DNA of 64,000 nucleotides. It comes from Aeromonas diversa CDC 2478-85 (GTDB taxonomy: Bacteria; Pseudomonadota; Gammaproteobacteria; Enterobacterales; Aeromonadaceae). Every line of letters starts with the position of its first letter. Within the stretch, counting starts at the first letter, position 1. The translations under genes and the position numbers were made by a program. Where the stretch lies: positions 62,001 to 126,000 of the forward strand of contig NZ_CDCE01000016.1 in NCBI RefSeq assembly GCF_000819805.1. The letters are read 5' to 3'. Under the pieces are notes generated by a model, which did no database searches, was not told the origin of the DNA, and saw only the letters and a list, made by a program, of their open reading frames with translations. This document shows, in pieces, positions 1 to 8,324 of the stretch.

Positions 1-298
1 TGATAAATTCGATGAGGAACTCCCGCTGGGCGGACGTTGCCGGGCGCTCCCACACGGCGGAAAGCACCTCTTGCAGATCGGCCACCACGGAGTCGGCCTC
101 GCGCATGATCACAAAGCGTATCTTGGAGTCGAGTTGGGGGTTCTGCTCGCACAAGGCGATCAGGCTCTCGGCCACCTGGTCGCTCACCAGGTGTTCGATG
201 CTCTCACCGCCGGCCTCATCGCTCTTTTGCTCGAACAGCCCCAGGCTCTCGACCAGATACTCGATAAGCGCCAGATACCCTTCACCGTCTACAACCAT
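1..298 (-). CDS. DUF3802 family protein (partial, runs off window start)
   Basis: This is an open frame on the minus strand from an ATG at 298 that continues past base 1, so only the first 99 residues are visible. The N-terminus (MVVDGEGYLALIEYL) and the later run RFVIMREADSVVADL match what I recall of DUF3802, a small acidic helical family of unknown role found in Shewanella, Vibrio and Aeromonas. No signal peptide or membrane segment is visible. The ribosome binding site is weak. It lies 34 bp downstream of the GNAT gene on the same strand and may share its transcript. The family assignment is from memory of the pattern, not a search. Confidence 0.6.
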   Translation of the reverse strand, partial: MVVDGEGYLALIEYLVESLGLFEQKSDEAGGESIEHLVSDQVAESLIALCEQNPQLDSKIRFVIMREADSVVADLQEVLSAVWERPATSAQREFLIEFI

Positions 299-332
299 TG
301 TTGTGTCACTCAGTGTGTGATGGAAAATGAGG

Positions 333-818
333 CTATTGTAGTGAGCCCACCGGGGATGACAATCGGTAACGCAGCCGATGGCGGGAAAAGAGTACCGAAC
401 CGCGCCGGACCTGCTCGATCGCCGTGACCTGAAAACCCAGTTTTAAAAATAGCCCAAGACTCAGCAGGCTGGCCTCGGTCTGCAGGGCTGGGAATCCCTG
501 ATGGCGGGCATAGGCGATCGCTTCGGTCACCAGATGCTCACCGAACCCGCGGCGCTGGTAAGCCGGTGCGACATAGAGAAGGCCCAGATGGGCATCTTTG
601 GTCACGGTGACAAACCCCACCGGCTCCTGCCCAAGCCAGGCCACCCAACCCCGACTGATGGTCAGCTCGTTGACGAAGGCGGGGCTGCGGGCGCCGACCG
701 CCCAGGCTTCGACCTGCTGTGGTGTGTAGTGCTCGGGTGCCGCCTGGCGCACCGCGTGCTCAAACAGGGCGGCGAGCCTGGGGTGATCCTCGGCCTGCAT
801 CCTCTCTATGGTTAGCAT
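333..818 (-). CDS. GNAT family N-acetyltransferase
   Basis: A 161-residue protein of typical single-domain GNAT size. Acetyl-CoA binding motif A is clear: LLYVAPAYQRRGFG at about residues 80-93, with the pyrophosphate loop Q-R-R-G-F-G. It is followed by a motif B-like stretch ending LFLKLGFQ. The substrate cannot be told from sequence. The frame is open further upstream, but the ATG at 818 is the sensible start because it gives a compact GNAT and overlaps the end of the yjbR-like gene by 7 bp, indicating translational coupling. It is probably co-transcribed with the yjbR-like gene and the DUF3802 gene. Confidence 0.85.
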   Translation of the reverse strand: MLTIERMQAEDHPRLAALFEHAVRQAAPEHYTPQQVEAWAVGARSPAFVNELTISRGWVAWLGQEPVGFVTVTKDAHLGLLYVAPAYQRRGFGEHLVTEAIAYARHQGFPALQTEASLLSLGLFLKLGFQVTAIEQVRRGSVLFSRHRLRYRLSSPVGSLQ

Positions 819-1168
819 GGGGCCAGCCCTTGCAGGCGGCGGGGCAGGGTGGCGCGTACCCTCTGATAGGAGTGGTGTGCCCACTCCTGCCACAGTTCGT
901 CGGCCAGGGTCTCCCGCAAGGTGACGCTGTTCCAGTGGCGTTTGTTCATGTGCCAGCCCGGGGTCACTTCGGGATGGATCTCGCGCAGCAGCAGCGCCAG
1001 CTCGGGATCGCACTTGAGGTTGAGCACCATGGGATGGGCCTCCCAGCGCAGCAGGGCAAACATCTTGCCGTGCAGACGATAGACCAGCACCTCAGGTCCG
1101 AAGGGGGTATCTTCGGTGGCGGCGGGGAGGCTTAGCAGGTGATCCCGCACGGCAGTGAGCGTTATCAA
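812..1168 (-). CDS. MmcQ/YjbR family protein
   Basis: A 118-residue protein matching the usual length of the YjbR/MmcQ (CyaY-like fold) family. Visible hallmarks are the DTPFGPEVLVYRLHGKMFALL stretch split by the family's FG-x-E turn, the LNLKCDPE strand, and HMNKRHWNSVTL near residues 80-92. The family is described as DNA-binding, but its biological role is unclear. The best start is a TTG at 1168, preceded by GGAACG 7 nt upstream. No ATG lies at the domain boundary, and the longer open frame would run into the divergent hydrolase gene. It is divergent from the hydrolase at 1235 and overlaps the GNAT gene downstream. Confidence 0.8.
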   Translation of the reverse strand: MITLTAVRDHLLSLPAATEDTPFGPEVLVYRLHGKMFALLRWEAHPMVLNLKCDPELALLLREIHPEVTPGWHMNKRHWNSVTLRETLADELWQEWAHHSYQRVRATLPRRLQGLAPC

Positions 1169-1234
1169 GGTTCGTTCCGGCTTTTCTGTTAGAATCGGCC
1201 ACCCAGTATAACCCCGACAGAGGCGCATGCGCGG

Positions 1235-2017
1235 ATGCTCTATCACAAGACCTATGAAGTTGGGCCCGACAGGCCCTGGGTTGTCTTCGTCCACGGGGCG
1301 GGGGGGAGCTCTAACATCTGGTTTCGCCAGCTCAAGGCGTATCGGGAACGCTTCAACGTGCTGCTGCTCGATCTGCGTGGCCACGGCCACTCCCATCGGT
1401 TGCAACAGGTGGTGCAGGGTAAATACAGCTTTCGGGCCGTGACCGAGGATATCGTCAGCCTGCTCGATCATCTGGGGATCCAGCGTGCCCACTTCGTCGG
1501 CATCTCCCTTGGCACCATCCTTATTCGCCATCTGGCCGAGCTCTGTCCCGAGCGAGTCAAGAGCATGGTACTCGGCGGCGCCATCTTGCGCCTCGATATC
1601 CGCTCGCGCATCCTGGTGCAGCTGGGGCGACTCGGTCAGCACATCCTGCCCTACATGTGGCTCTATCGCCTGTTTGCCTTCATCATCATGCCGCGGGAGC
1701 GCCATCGCGAGTCGCGCCTGCTCTTCGTGCGCGAGGCGCGGCGCCTGTGCCAGAAGGAGTTCAAGCGCTGGTTTCGTCTCGCCACCGAGGTCAATCCCCT
1801 GATGCGCTACTTTCGCGAGCGGCCGGTCTCGATTCCGACCCTCTACATCATGGGGGAGGAGGACTACATGTTCCTCGCGCCGGTGCGCGAGCAGGTGGCG
1901 CGCGATCCCTACAGCGAGTTGGCGGTGATCGAGGGGTGTGGCCACGTCTGCAACGTGGAGAGCCCGGAGCGCTTCAACCGCCAATCCATCGCCTTTCTTG
2001 CCGCTCAGGATGGGTGA
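1235..2017 (+). CDS. alpha/beta hydrolase
   Basis: A 260-residue alpha/beta-hydrolase fold protein. The oxyanion-hole motif HGAGGSS starts at residue 20. The nucleophile elbow G-I-S-L-G has its serine at about 91. The likely acid is Asp210 in MGEEDYMF and the catalytic His is at about 237 in GCGHVCNV. There is no signal peptide, so it is cytoplasmic. A helical cap with several arginine-rich segments spans residues 120-190. The substrate is not predictable; esterase or thioesterase activity on a small acyl compound is a generic guess. It is divergent from the yjbR-like gene and is followed 53 bp later by a histidine kinase gene on the same strand. Confidence 0.85.
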   Translation: MLYHKTYEVGPDRPWVVFVHGAGGSSNIWFRQLKAYRERFNVLLLDLRGHGHSHRLQQVVQGKYSFRAVTEDIVSLLDHLGIQRAHFVGISLGTILIRHLAELCPERVKSMVLGGAILRLDIRSRILVQLGRLGQHILPYMWLYRLFAFIIMPRERHRESRLLFVREARRLCQKEFKRWFRLATEVNPLMRYFRERPVSIPTLYIMGEEDYMFLAPVREQVARDPYSELAVIEGCGHVCNVESPERFNRQSIAFLAAQDG

Positions 2018-2070
2018 GGGGCCTGCTCCCGGTCTATCTTATCCAGAGATGACTCTTTGGACGGCTCACC

Positions 2071-3393
2071 ATGAGTGCCTCTTCACCCAAGTATCCCATC
2101 CACGCCGATATCGAGATCCCGCTTAACCTGAAGGCCTCATGGCAGCAGACCCTGGATCTCATCGCCCGTCTGTTTCAGGTGCCGGCCAGTCTCATCATGC
2201 GGGTCCATGCCCGGGAAATTGAGGTGTTCGTCAGCGGCCACCACCCGGATAACTGCTATGGCGAGGGGGCGCGGGAACATCTCGACTCCGGGCTCTATTG
2301 CGAGCATGTGATGGACACGCGCCGTCCCCTGATCGTGCCCAATGCCCTCAAGGATCCCCTGTGGGATCACAACCCCGATATCAAGCTGCAGATGATCTCC
2401 TACTGCGGTCTCCCCATCCTCTGGCCCGATGGCCATATCTTCGGCACCATCTGTGTGCTGAGCCGCGAGGAGAACCCCTATCCCTCTCCCTATCCCGAGC
2501 TGCTCGAGCAGTTTCGCGACAGCGTGCAGGCCAGCTTGCACATACTGCAGGACAACTTGCAGCTTGAGGCGACGCAAGAGGCGCTGGTGGAGCGTGGCGA
2601 GCAACTCTCTTTGGCCCTGCACTCCCTCAAGGTCCAACAGGAGGAGCTGCTCAATCATGAGAAGCTGGCCGCCTTGGGCGCCATGGTGGCCGGTGTCTCT
2701 CACGAGTTCAACACCCCCCTCGGCAATCTGGTGACCCTGCTGAGTACCCTGGGAGAGCGCTTCACCACCATGGAGAAGCAGCTCGAGAGCAAGGCATTGG
2801 CCCGCTCTCTGCTTGAAGAGTTTGTGGCGGGAGGACGCGAGATCTGTGCCGTGGCCGACAAGGAGCTGCATCGACTGAGTCGGCTGATTGCCGATTTTAA
2901 GCGGGTCTCCATCGAGCAGGTCTCCGAGCAGCGCCACCGTTTTGATCTGCGTGAACGGGTCGCCCAGCAGATCAGGCTCGACGCCCAGGAAGGGGGCGAG
3001 GTGCGCATCGAGAACCGCGTGCCGGAGGGGATTGAGTGTGACAGCTTCCCCGAACCACTGGGGCTCTTGCTGCACCATCTGCTGCAAAATGCGGTGCGCC
3101 ACGGTCTGGTGGGCGTGCTCGATCCCGCGATTGTGATCGACGCCGAGGTGCGGGAGGGGCGGGTCGCGCTGACAGTTGAGGATAACGGCTGCGGTATGCC
3201 CTCTCAGGTGCAGGCGCACGCCTTCGATCCCTTCTTCACTACCCGCTTGGGGCATGGGTCGGGCATGGGCCTGGCCATCTCGCGGCGCATCGCCAGTGCC
3301 ATATTGGGCGGGAGCCTGGATGTCACCCCGGCGCCGCGCTCCGGCTGCCGGTTTATCCTCTGTTTCCCCCTCTGTGCGCCGGGTCGCTTGTGA
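2071..3393 (+). CDS. GAF-domain sensor histidine kinase (cytoplasmic, orphan)
   Basis: A 440-residue soluble kinase. Residues 25-165 form a GAF domain with the familiar YCGLPILWPDGHIFGTICVL strand region. A coiled-coil helix spans 165-200. The phosphoacceptor motif is VSHEFNTPLGN, with His211. The ATPase domain has an N box around Asn340, G1 DNGCG at 371-375 and G2 GHGSGMGL near 394-401. There is no membrane segment or receiver domain, and no response-regulator gene lies beside it. Input is therefore probably a small intracellular ligand or redox cue bound by GAF. It lies 53 bp after the hydrolase gene and may share its transcript. The partner regulator is unknown. Confidence 0.9.
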   Translation: MSASSPKYPIHADIEIPLNLKASWQQTLDLIARLFQVPASLIMRVHAREIEVFVSGHHPDNCYGEGAREHLDSGLYCEHVMDTRRPLIVPNALKDPLWDHNPDIKLQMISYCGLPILWPDGHIFGTICVLSREENPYPSPYPELLEQFRDSVQASLHILQDNLQLEATQEALVERGEQLSLALHSLKVQQEELLNHEKLAALGAMVAGVSHEFNTPLGNLVTLLSTLGERFTTMEKQLESKALARSLLEEFVAGGREICAVADKELHRLSRLIADFKRVSIEQVSEQRHRFDLRERVAQQIRLDAQEGGEVRIENRVPEGIECDSFPEPLGLLLHHLLQNAVRHGLVGVLDPAIVIDAEVREGRVALTVEDNGCGMPSQVQAHAFDPFFTTRLGHGSGMGLAISRRIASAILGGSLDVTPAPRSGCRFILCFPLCAPGRL

Positions 3394-3457
3394 CGGCGTG
3401 CCCCTGTGGCAGCACACGTTTAGGGTGTCACATTAGCGCCATCCCCCCGTTGCTTGC

Positions 3458-4507
3458 CTAATACCCGGTCATCTCCAGATAACCCAGGCCGCTGGCATCC
3501 CCCGAGACGCTCACCGCGCCCTCCCAGTAGTCGACGCGTCCGCTCATGGCCTGACTCGCCTGGCGGGCCCGGATGGTGAGGTTAAGATCCCCGGCCTCGA
3601 GTCGCCACTCGATGGGGTAGGCCTCCCCCTTGGGGCCGCGCCACACCTTGCCCGGGATAAAACTTATCTGCCCGGCCGGGATCTGCCGCTGGCGGCCGTC
3701 TCGCTCAATCACCACGGCGTAGCGGCTCTCGGGCTCAGTGTGCCCAGCCTTGGTGCGCAGGCGAAACAGCATCAGCTCGCGCCCGTCGTCAAGCTGCAGG
3801 GAGAACCAGTCCCACCCCGCCTGCCACTGGGCCAATACCGAGCTGCTCCACTCGTGATCGAACCAGCCCTGACCCTGCACCGCACGGGCCTCTCCGCCCA
3901 GGGTGAGGGTGCCGCGCAAGGAGAGCCTCGGGTAGGAGTAGTAGTAAGAGGCGTTACCCGGGCTCTTCTCGCTGTAGCCTCCATCCCCCTGCAGCACGGC
4001 GGGCTTGCTGGCGATCGCCTCCAGGTCCAGGGTGAAGGGGGCGGCGCTCACGGTCAGGGTTGCGGGGAAGAGATCGTCACCCCGGGCGATCAGCGCCCAA
4101 TCCCGCAGCCAGTAGCGCCCGCGGCTTGCCCCGGCAAGGCCGGGCCCCTGGCGGCTGATGCGCTCGTCGCTCAGGTGACGGCCACTGGCCAGATCCGTGA
4201 TGGCCGCCTGGGCCAGCCAGATCTGGGGAATGCGCCAAGGGTTGCTGGCCGCCTCGCCGGGTCTTATCCCCTGGCGAAACAGGGTCCATTGCAGGCCATA
4301 CTCGCGCCCTTGCTCATCCTTGAGGTGGCCGGTGAGATACCACCACTCGGAGCGGTAGTCCGGGTGCGCCCCGTGATCGAGGGGCAGGCGCAGGGGATGC
4401 TCCCGGCTCGCCTTGCGAAAGCCGGTGGCATCCCCCCCCAGCAGGGAGCCGAGCTCGCTGGCCCAGAGGGGGAGGGCGCACAGCAGCAGGATCAGAAAGC
4501 GCGTCAT
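3458..4507 (-). CDS. AttH/lipocalin-like (CrtC-related) exported protein
   Basis: A 349-residue protein of the AttH/hydroxyneurosporene-synthase (carotenoid 1,2-hydratase-like) superfamily, a double lipocalin-like fold. Characteristic pieces are HPDYRSEWWYLTGHL near residues 48-62, NASYYYSYPRL, and GQGWFDHEWSSS followed by GWDWFSLQLDDGREL. A signal peptide (MTRFLILLLCALPLWAS) predicts export. The cysteine at residue 10 does not make a good lipobox, so it is probably soluble periplasmic. The ATG at 4507 overlaps the permease stop by 4 bp. This coupling ties it to the ABC exporter and suggests it handles the transported hydrophobic molecule. Catalysis on carotenoids is unlikely without any carotenoid gene nearby. 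Confidence 0.85.
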   Translation of the reverse strand: MTRFLILLLCALPLWASELGSLLGGDATGFRKASREHPLRLPLDHGAHPDYRSEWWYLTGHLKDEQGREYGLQWTLFRQGIRPGEAASNPWRIPQIWLAQAAITDLASGRHLSDERISRQGPGLAGASRGRYWLRDWALIARGDDLFPATLTVSAAPFTLDLEAIASKPAVLQGDGGYSEKSPGNASYYYSYPRLSLRGTLTLGGEARAVQGQGWFDHEWSSSVLAQWQAGWDWFSLQLDDGRELMLFRLRTKAGHTEPESRYAVVIERDGRQRQIPAGQISFIPGKVWRGPKGEAYPIEWRLEAGDLNLTIRARQASQAMSGRVDYWEGAVSVSGDASGLGYLEMTGY

Positions 4508-6924
4508 GAGGCTCTTCTCGTCAGGTGCCAGGCCAGGGCCGAGGCGGCCAATGCCGACAGGGGGGCGAGCAGCAGGGCCAGGGCGGCGTGGGCGGGGGCC
4601 GGGGTGAAGGCGAGGCTCCAACCGAAGGCGCGGGGATTGACCACCTCGATCAGGATCCAGGCCAGGCCATAACCCACCGGCAGGGCGAGCAGGGCGGTGA
4701 GCAGCCCCAGCACGCCCCCCTGCCACAGTTGCAGGCGCAGCAGCTCCCCCCGGGTGAGGCCGAGGGCGTGCAAGGTCTGCTGCCAGGGGGCGCGGGCCAG
4801 CCCCTGCACCATGAAGGCGATGGCGACCCCGGCGAAGGCGATGGCGAGGATGAGCAGTTTGAGTAGCTCGGTCACCACAAAGGTCTGATCGAAGATGGCC
4901 AGCGCCTGGGTGAGGATCCCTCGGGCGGGCAGCAGGCGCACACCTTCCCCGAAGCGTGCCGCCAACTTGGCCTCTAACCCGGGTGGGGGGGCAAAGAGCG
5001 CCAGGGACTGGGGGTTCAGACCCGTCTGCCAGGGGCGCAGCAATTGCCCCTTGTCGCTGCCATAGTCCCGGTAGCTGCCGCAAAGGCGCAGGATGAGCCG
5101 ACCGAAGGGACCCTCGATGTGCACCCTGTCTCCCACCTTAAGGTCGAAGCGTCGCAGCAGGGGCTCGCTGGCGAGGGCCTCGCCGGGGCCGGGCAGACGC
5201 CCCGCGAGCAGGGGATAGCCGCGCATCAGAGGCGGGATCATCTCCATGCTCGCCAACTCGATGGCCTGATCCCCGAGCAGGGCCGAGTCGACCCGGCGCC
5301 GGGAGAGCTGAAGCGATCCTTGCGCCTCGAGCCAGGGGATCAGGGTCGGCGGCAGGCTGGCATAGCCCCCCTGGGGGGCGCGAGGGGCCGTCACATAGAG
5401 ATCGGCCGCCAGACGCTGGACCAGCCACTCTTCCACGCTCAGGCGAAAACTCGCCACCATGACGCCGATGCCGATGGCCGCCGCGATGGCGAGCTGCAGC
5501 GCCATCACCGCTACCGTATTACGCTCGCGCTCGAAGTCGAGTTCGCTCATGGCCAGGCGCAGCAGCCAGGGGCCGCCTCTGTGTCCATTTTTCGACTGCT
5601 GCCTGCGCCCGAGGTGGCGCAGTCGCCCCAGCAGCGGGGTGAGCAGATCCGGCAGCCACAGGGCCATGGAGAGCAGCCAGCAGGCCGAGAGCAGCAGGGC
5701 GCCGGGCAGGCCGCTCTCTTGCCAACCGAGCAGCACGCCGCCAAGCCCAAGCAGCATCAGCGCCATCCATCGGCGCAGGCGAGGCCGGCTCATCCCGGGG
5801 CCGGGTAGCTCCAGCTCGCGCAGGGGGCGGCGCAGCAGGCCATACCAGGCGGGAAGATTGGCGGCCACCACCCCGGCCAGACAGAGCAGCAGCGTCTTGA
5901 TAAAGGTGAGAGGGGTCAGGCGCAGCAGATGGATTGGATTGGGGCCATAGAGGTCCCCCAGTGCCTGCCCCACCTGCCCCATCAGGGCGGCCGCCAGGGC
6001 CACCCCCAGCATCATGCCGAGCAGGGCGCCGGTCAGGGTGATGAGCAGCAGCTCGGTGGCGAGCAGGCGCAGCAGGCGCGTTGGCCCCAGCCCGACCGTG
6101 ATGAGACGTGCCAGATGGGGGCGGCGCACCGAGAGCACGAAGCGCTGGGCGTTGAAGACCAGGAAGAGACCCACCGCCAGGGCCAGCAGGGAGAGGGCGG
6201 TGAGATTGAGGGCCAGGGCATCCCCGAGCCGGCTGGCATCGAGCTCGGGGCCGGTGCGCTCGAGGGCTTCGCCGGGAGCAAGCCGGGCCGTCAACGCCTT
6301 CACCCCGGCCTCGTCCAGCCGAAAGTAGGCCCGATCGATGCGCCCCTCGCGTCCCAGCCACTGCTGGGCCAGGCCGATATCGGTCACCAGCAGGTGATCG
6401 AGGGGGATCTCCCCCTCCTCGAGCAGGCCCGCCAGGCGCAGGGTGAGGCGACGCTTCTCGAGCCTGAAGGTGCGTGGCTGCCCGAGCCGCCAATCGAGGC
6501 GGGCTGCCTCTTTTCGGGCTATCCAGACCGCCTGTTCATCGTCACTGGCCGGCTCGGGGGCGCCGGATTGGATGAGGCGGCGCAATGGTCCGCCGAAGAG
6601 AGGGTCGATGCCGATCAGCTGAAACGGCTGGCCGGTCTCGTCGCGCAGCCAGGCGTGGATCTGGGGGGCGGCCTCGAGCCCCGGGAGGGAGGTGACCCAG
6701 GTGACGAAGCGCCGCTCGTCGATGCCCCCCTCGGGGGCCAGGCGCCAGTTGGCCTCTCCCTCTATCTGGGTGCGGGCCGCCACGAAGTTGGTGCGCGCGC
6801 TGTGGTTGATGAGATCGATAGCCACCACCAGTGCGGCCCCCAGGATGAGGCCAAACAGGCTCATCAGCAGCAACCAGGGATGGGTGCGATAGAGGCGCAG
6901 CAGGGAGCGCAGGGCCAGACTCAT
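4504..6924 (-). CDS. FtsX-type ABC transporter permease (double-domain, YbbP/AttF-like)
   Basis: An 806-residue inner-membrane permease with the layout of a fused LolC/MacB-class protein. An N-terminal membrane segment (about 17-40) is followed by a large periplasmic domain, then a cluster of three to four membrane helices (about 240-400), a second helix and periplasmic domain (about 460-650), and a final membrane cluster (about 680-800). Its length is close to E. coli YbbP (about 804). The ATG at 6924 overlaps the ATPase stop by 4 bp, and its own stop overlaps the AttH start. Together the three genes look like a mechanotransmission-type exporter that moves a lipidic substrate from the outer leaflet of the inner membrane. 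The substrate is unknown. Confidence 0.85.
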   Translation of the reverse strand: MSLALRSLLRLYRTHPWLLLMSLFGLILGAALVVAIDLINHSARTNFVAARTQIEGEANWRLAPEGGIDERRFVTWVTSLPGLEAAPQIHAWLRDETGQPFQLIGIDPLFGGPLRRLIQSGAPEPASDDEQAVWIARKEAARLDWRLGQPRTFRLEKRRLTLRLAGLLEEGEIPLDHLLVTDIGLAQQWLGREGRIDRAYFRLDEAGVKALTARLAPGEALERTGPELDASRLGDALALNLTALSLLALAVGLFLVFNAQRFVLSVRRPHLARLITVGLGPTRLLRLLATELLLITLTGALLGMMLGVALAAALMGQVGQALGDLYGPNPIHLLRLTPLTFIKTLLLCLAGVVAANLPAWYGLLRRPLRELELPGPGMSRPRLRRWMALMLLGLGGVLLGWQESGLPGALLLSACWLLSMALWLPDLLTPLLGRLRHLGRRQQSKNGHRGGPWLLRLAMSELDFERERNTVAVMALQLAIAAAIGIGVMVASFRLSVEEWLVQRLAADLYVTAPRAPQGGYASLPPTLIPWLEAQGSLQLSRRRVDSALLGDQAIELASMEMIPPLMRGYPLLAGRLPGPGEALASEPLLRRFDLKVGDRVHIEGPFGRLILRLCGSYRDYGSDKGQLLRPWQTGLNPQSLALFAPPPGLEAKLAARFGEGVRLLPARGILTQALAIFDQTFVVTELLKLLILAIAFAGVAIAFMVQGLARAPWQQTLHALGLTRGELLRLQLWQGGVLGLLTALLALPVGYGLAWILIEVVNPRAFGWSLAFTPAPAHAALALLLAPLSALAASALAWHLTRRAS

Positions 6925-7589
6925 GGGCGCGGCTCGTGCAGGGCGCCGCCTTCCAGGTGCAGCACCCGATCGGCCAGGGCCCCATAGGCCGGGTTGTGAC
7001 TGACCAGCAGCAGGCCGCACCCCTGCTCGCGTACCGCTGCCACTAGCAGATCCATCACCTGAGCGGCGTTGGCCTCATCCAGGCTGCCGGTGGGCTCGTC
7101 GGCCAGGATCCAGCGTGGGCGGTGGATGAGGGCGCGGGCCAGTGCTACTCGCTGGCGCTGCCCACCGGATAGCGTATCGGGGAAGCGATCGGCCTGGGTC
7201 GCCACGCCGAGGCGATCGAGCAGGGCCATGATGGCACCCTGAGCCACCGGCAGGCGGTTGACCTCGAGGGCCAGGGCCAGGTTCTCCCACACCTTGAGGG
7301 TGGGCAGCAGGTTGTATTCCTGATAGACGATGCCGAAGTGGCGACCGCGCAGGCGGGCCATGGGATCGGCGGCCAGGGTATCGAGACGGATCTCATCGAG
7401 GGTGATGGTGCCGGCGTCGGGCCGCTCGAGCCCGGCAATCAGGCGCAGCAGGGTCGACTTGCCCGAGCCGCTCTGCCCCAGCAGCAGGTGCAGACGGCCG
7501 GGCGCCAGCGTGAGGTCAAGCCCGGAAAAGAGGGTCAGGGGCTGGCGTTCGCTCTCGAAACACTTGCGCACGCCACTCAGGGTGATCAT
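6921..7589 (-). CDS. ABC transporter ATP-binding protein (LolD/YbbA/MacB class)
   Basis: A 222-residue ATPase of the LolD/MacB class. Walker [10 protein letters not shown] is at 38-46, the Q-loop Gln is at about 90 in [11 protein letters not shown], the signature LSGGQRQR begins at 140, Walker [12 protein letters not shown] is at 161-171, and the H-loop His is at 198. The VYQ-x-x-NLLP and DEPTGSLD sequences are typical of exporters paired with FtsX-type permeases. The ATG at 7589 has an AGGATATCCCC leader. The longer open frame upstream has no domain support. It is the first gene of the coupled ATPase-permease-AttH unit. Confidence 0.92.
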   Translation of the reverse strand: MITLSGVRKCFESERQPLTLFSGLDLTLAPGRLHLLLGQSGSGKSTLLRLIAGLERPDAGTITLDEIRLDTLAADPMARLRGRHFGIVYQEYNLLPTLKVWENLALALEVNRLPVAQGAIMALLDRLGVATQADRFPDTLSGGQRQRVALARALIHRPRWILADEPTGSLDEANAAQVMDLLVAAVREQGCGLLLVSHNPAYGALADRVLHLEGGALHEPRP

Positions 7590-7728
7590 GGGGATATCCT
7601 GCCTGGTCAAGAGGTTACTACTATGCCAGTTGGTGACATGGGTGGCAAAACCAGAGGCGCTCGAGGCTGGATCCCCTCTGGCCGGGATGGTTAAAATAGA
7701 AGCCATTCTGGCTCAGGGGATCTCAGGG

Positions 7729-8199
7729 ATGCTGTTACAGAAACAGGTGAGTTTCATCGTCGATAGCAAGGGCAACCGGCAGGCAGCCGTGGTGCCGATC
7801 GACATCTATGAAGAGTTGATGGCCCTGCAACGGGCCTTGGCCGAGAGTCGCCCCGGCGAGCGGGAGATCTACCACTTCTCGGTGAAAGGCGCAGAGGCGC
7901 AGGGTTACCCGGTGGGCAAGCGCCAGAGCCCGGGCTTCATGGTGCTGGCGGGCTCCACCGCCAATGGCGAGGATGCCGCCTCCCTGCGCGAGGCGGTGAT
8001 CGAGCTGCGTGAGGAGCTGCTGGCCAAGGGGGCTCTCGAGCGTCATGAAGAAGGGTACCGTTTCACGGTGGATCAGCTCTTCAATAGCCCGAGTCTTGCC
8101 GCCAGCCTGGTGGCGGGCAACAACCGAAGTGGCCTTGACGCCTGGCACAACAGCAGCGGCCATACCCTCAAACAGTCCGGGTTTGGCAAGAAAGAGTGA
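7729..8199 (+). CDS. DUF4357 domain protein with antitoxin-like N-terminus
   Basis: A 156-residue cytoplasmic protein. The first 35 residues (FIVDSKGNRQAAVVPIDIYEELM) resemble the beta-hairpin and helix of Phd/YefM-type proteins. A DUF4357-like region follows, with GFMVLAGSTA near residue 69 and a C-terminal part ending RSGLDAWHNSSGHTLK. DUF4357 is often a C-terminal add-on in nucleases and restriction-linked proteins; here it stands without a nuclease. The ATG at 7729 is preferred because AGGGGA lies 9 nt upstream. Another in-frame ATG at 7687 lacks a site. No toxin gene is adjacent, so a toxin-antitoxin role is unsupported. Confidence 0.75.
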   Translation: MLLQKQVSFIVDSKGNRQAAVVPIDIYEELMALQRALAESRPGEREIYHFSVKGAEAQGYPVGKRQSPGFMVLAGSTANGEDAASLREAVIELREELLAKGALERHEEGYRFTVDQLFNSPSLAASLVAGNNRSGLDAWHNSSGHTLKQSGFGKKE

Positions 8200-8222
8200 G
8201 CAGGGGAGACCCTGCTTTTTTT
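8199..8222 (+). terminator. Rho-independent terminator of the DUF4357 gene
   Basis: AGCAGGG (8199-8205), loop GAGA and CCCTGCT (8210-8216) form a perfect 7-bp stem running into seven Ts. It begins at the last base of the stop codon. Confidence 0.85.
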
Positions 8223-8324
8223 GTTATGCCCCTCACTATTTGCTGAAACTTTGATTTGGAAGAAAAAACGGCCCTCAGCCGGTGCTAGCATCTTAGGCAA
8301 TGACTCTTGTGCAAGGATGACCGT

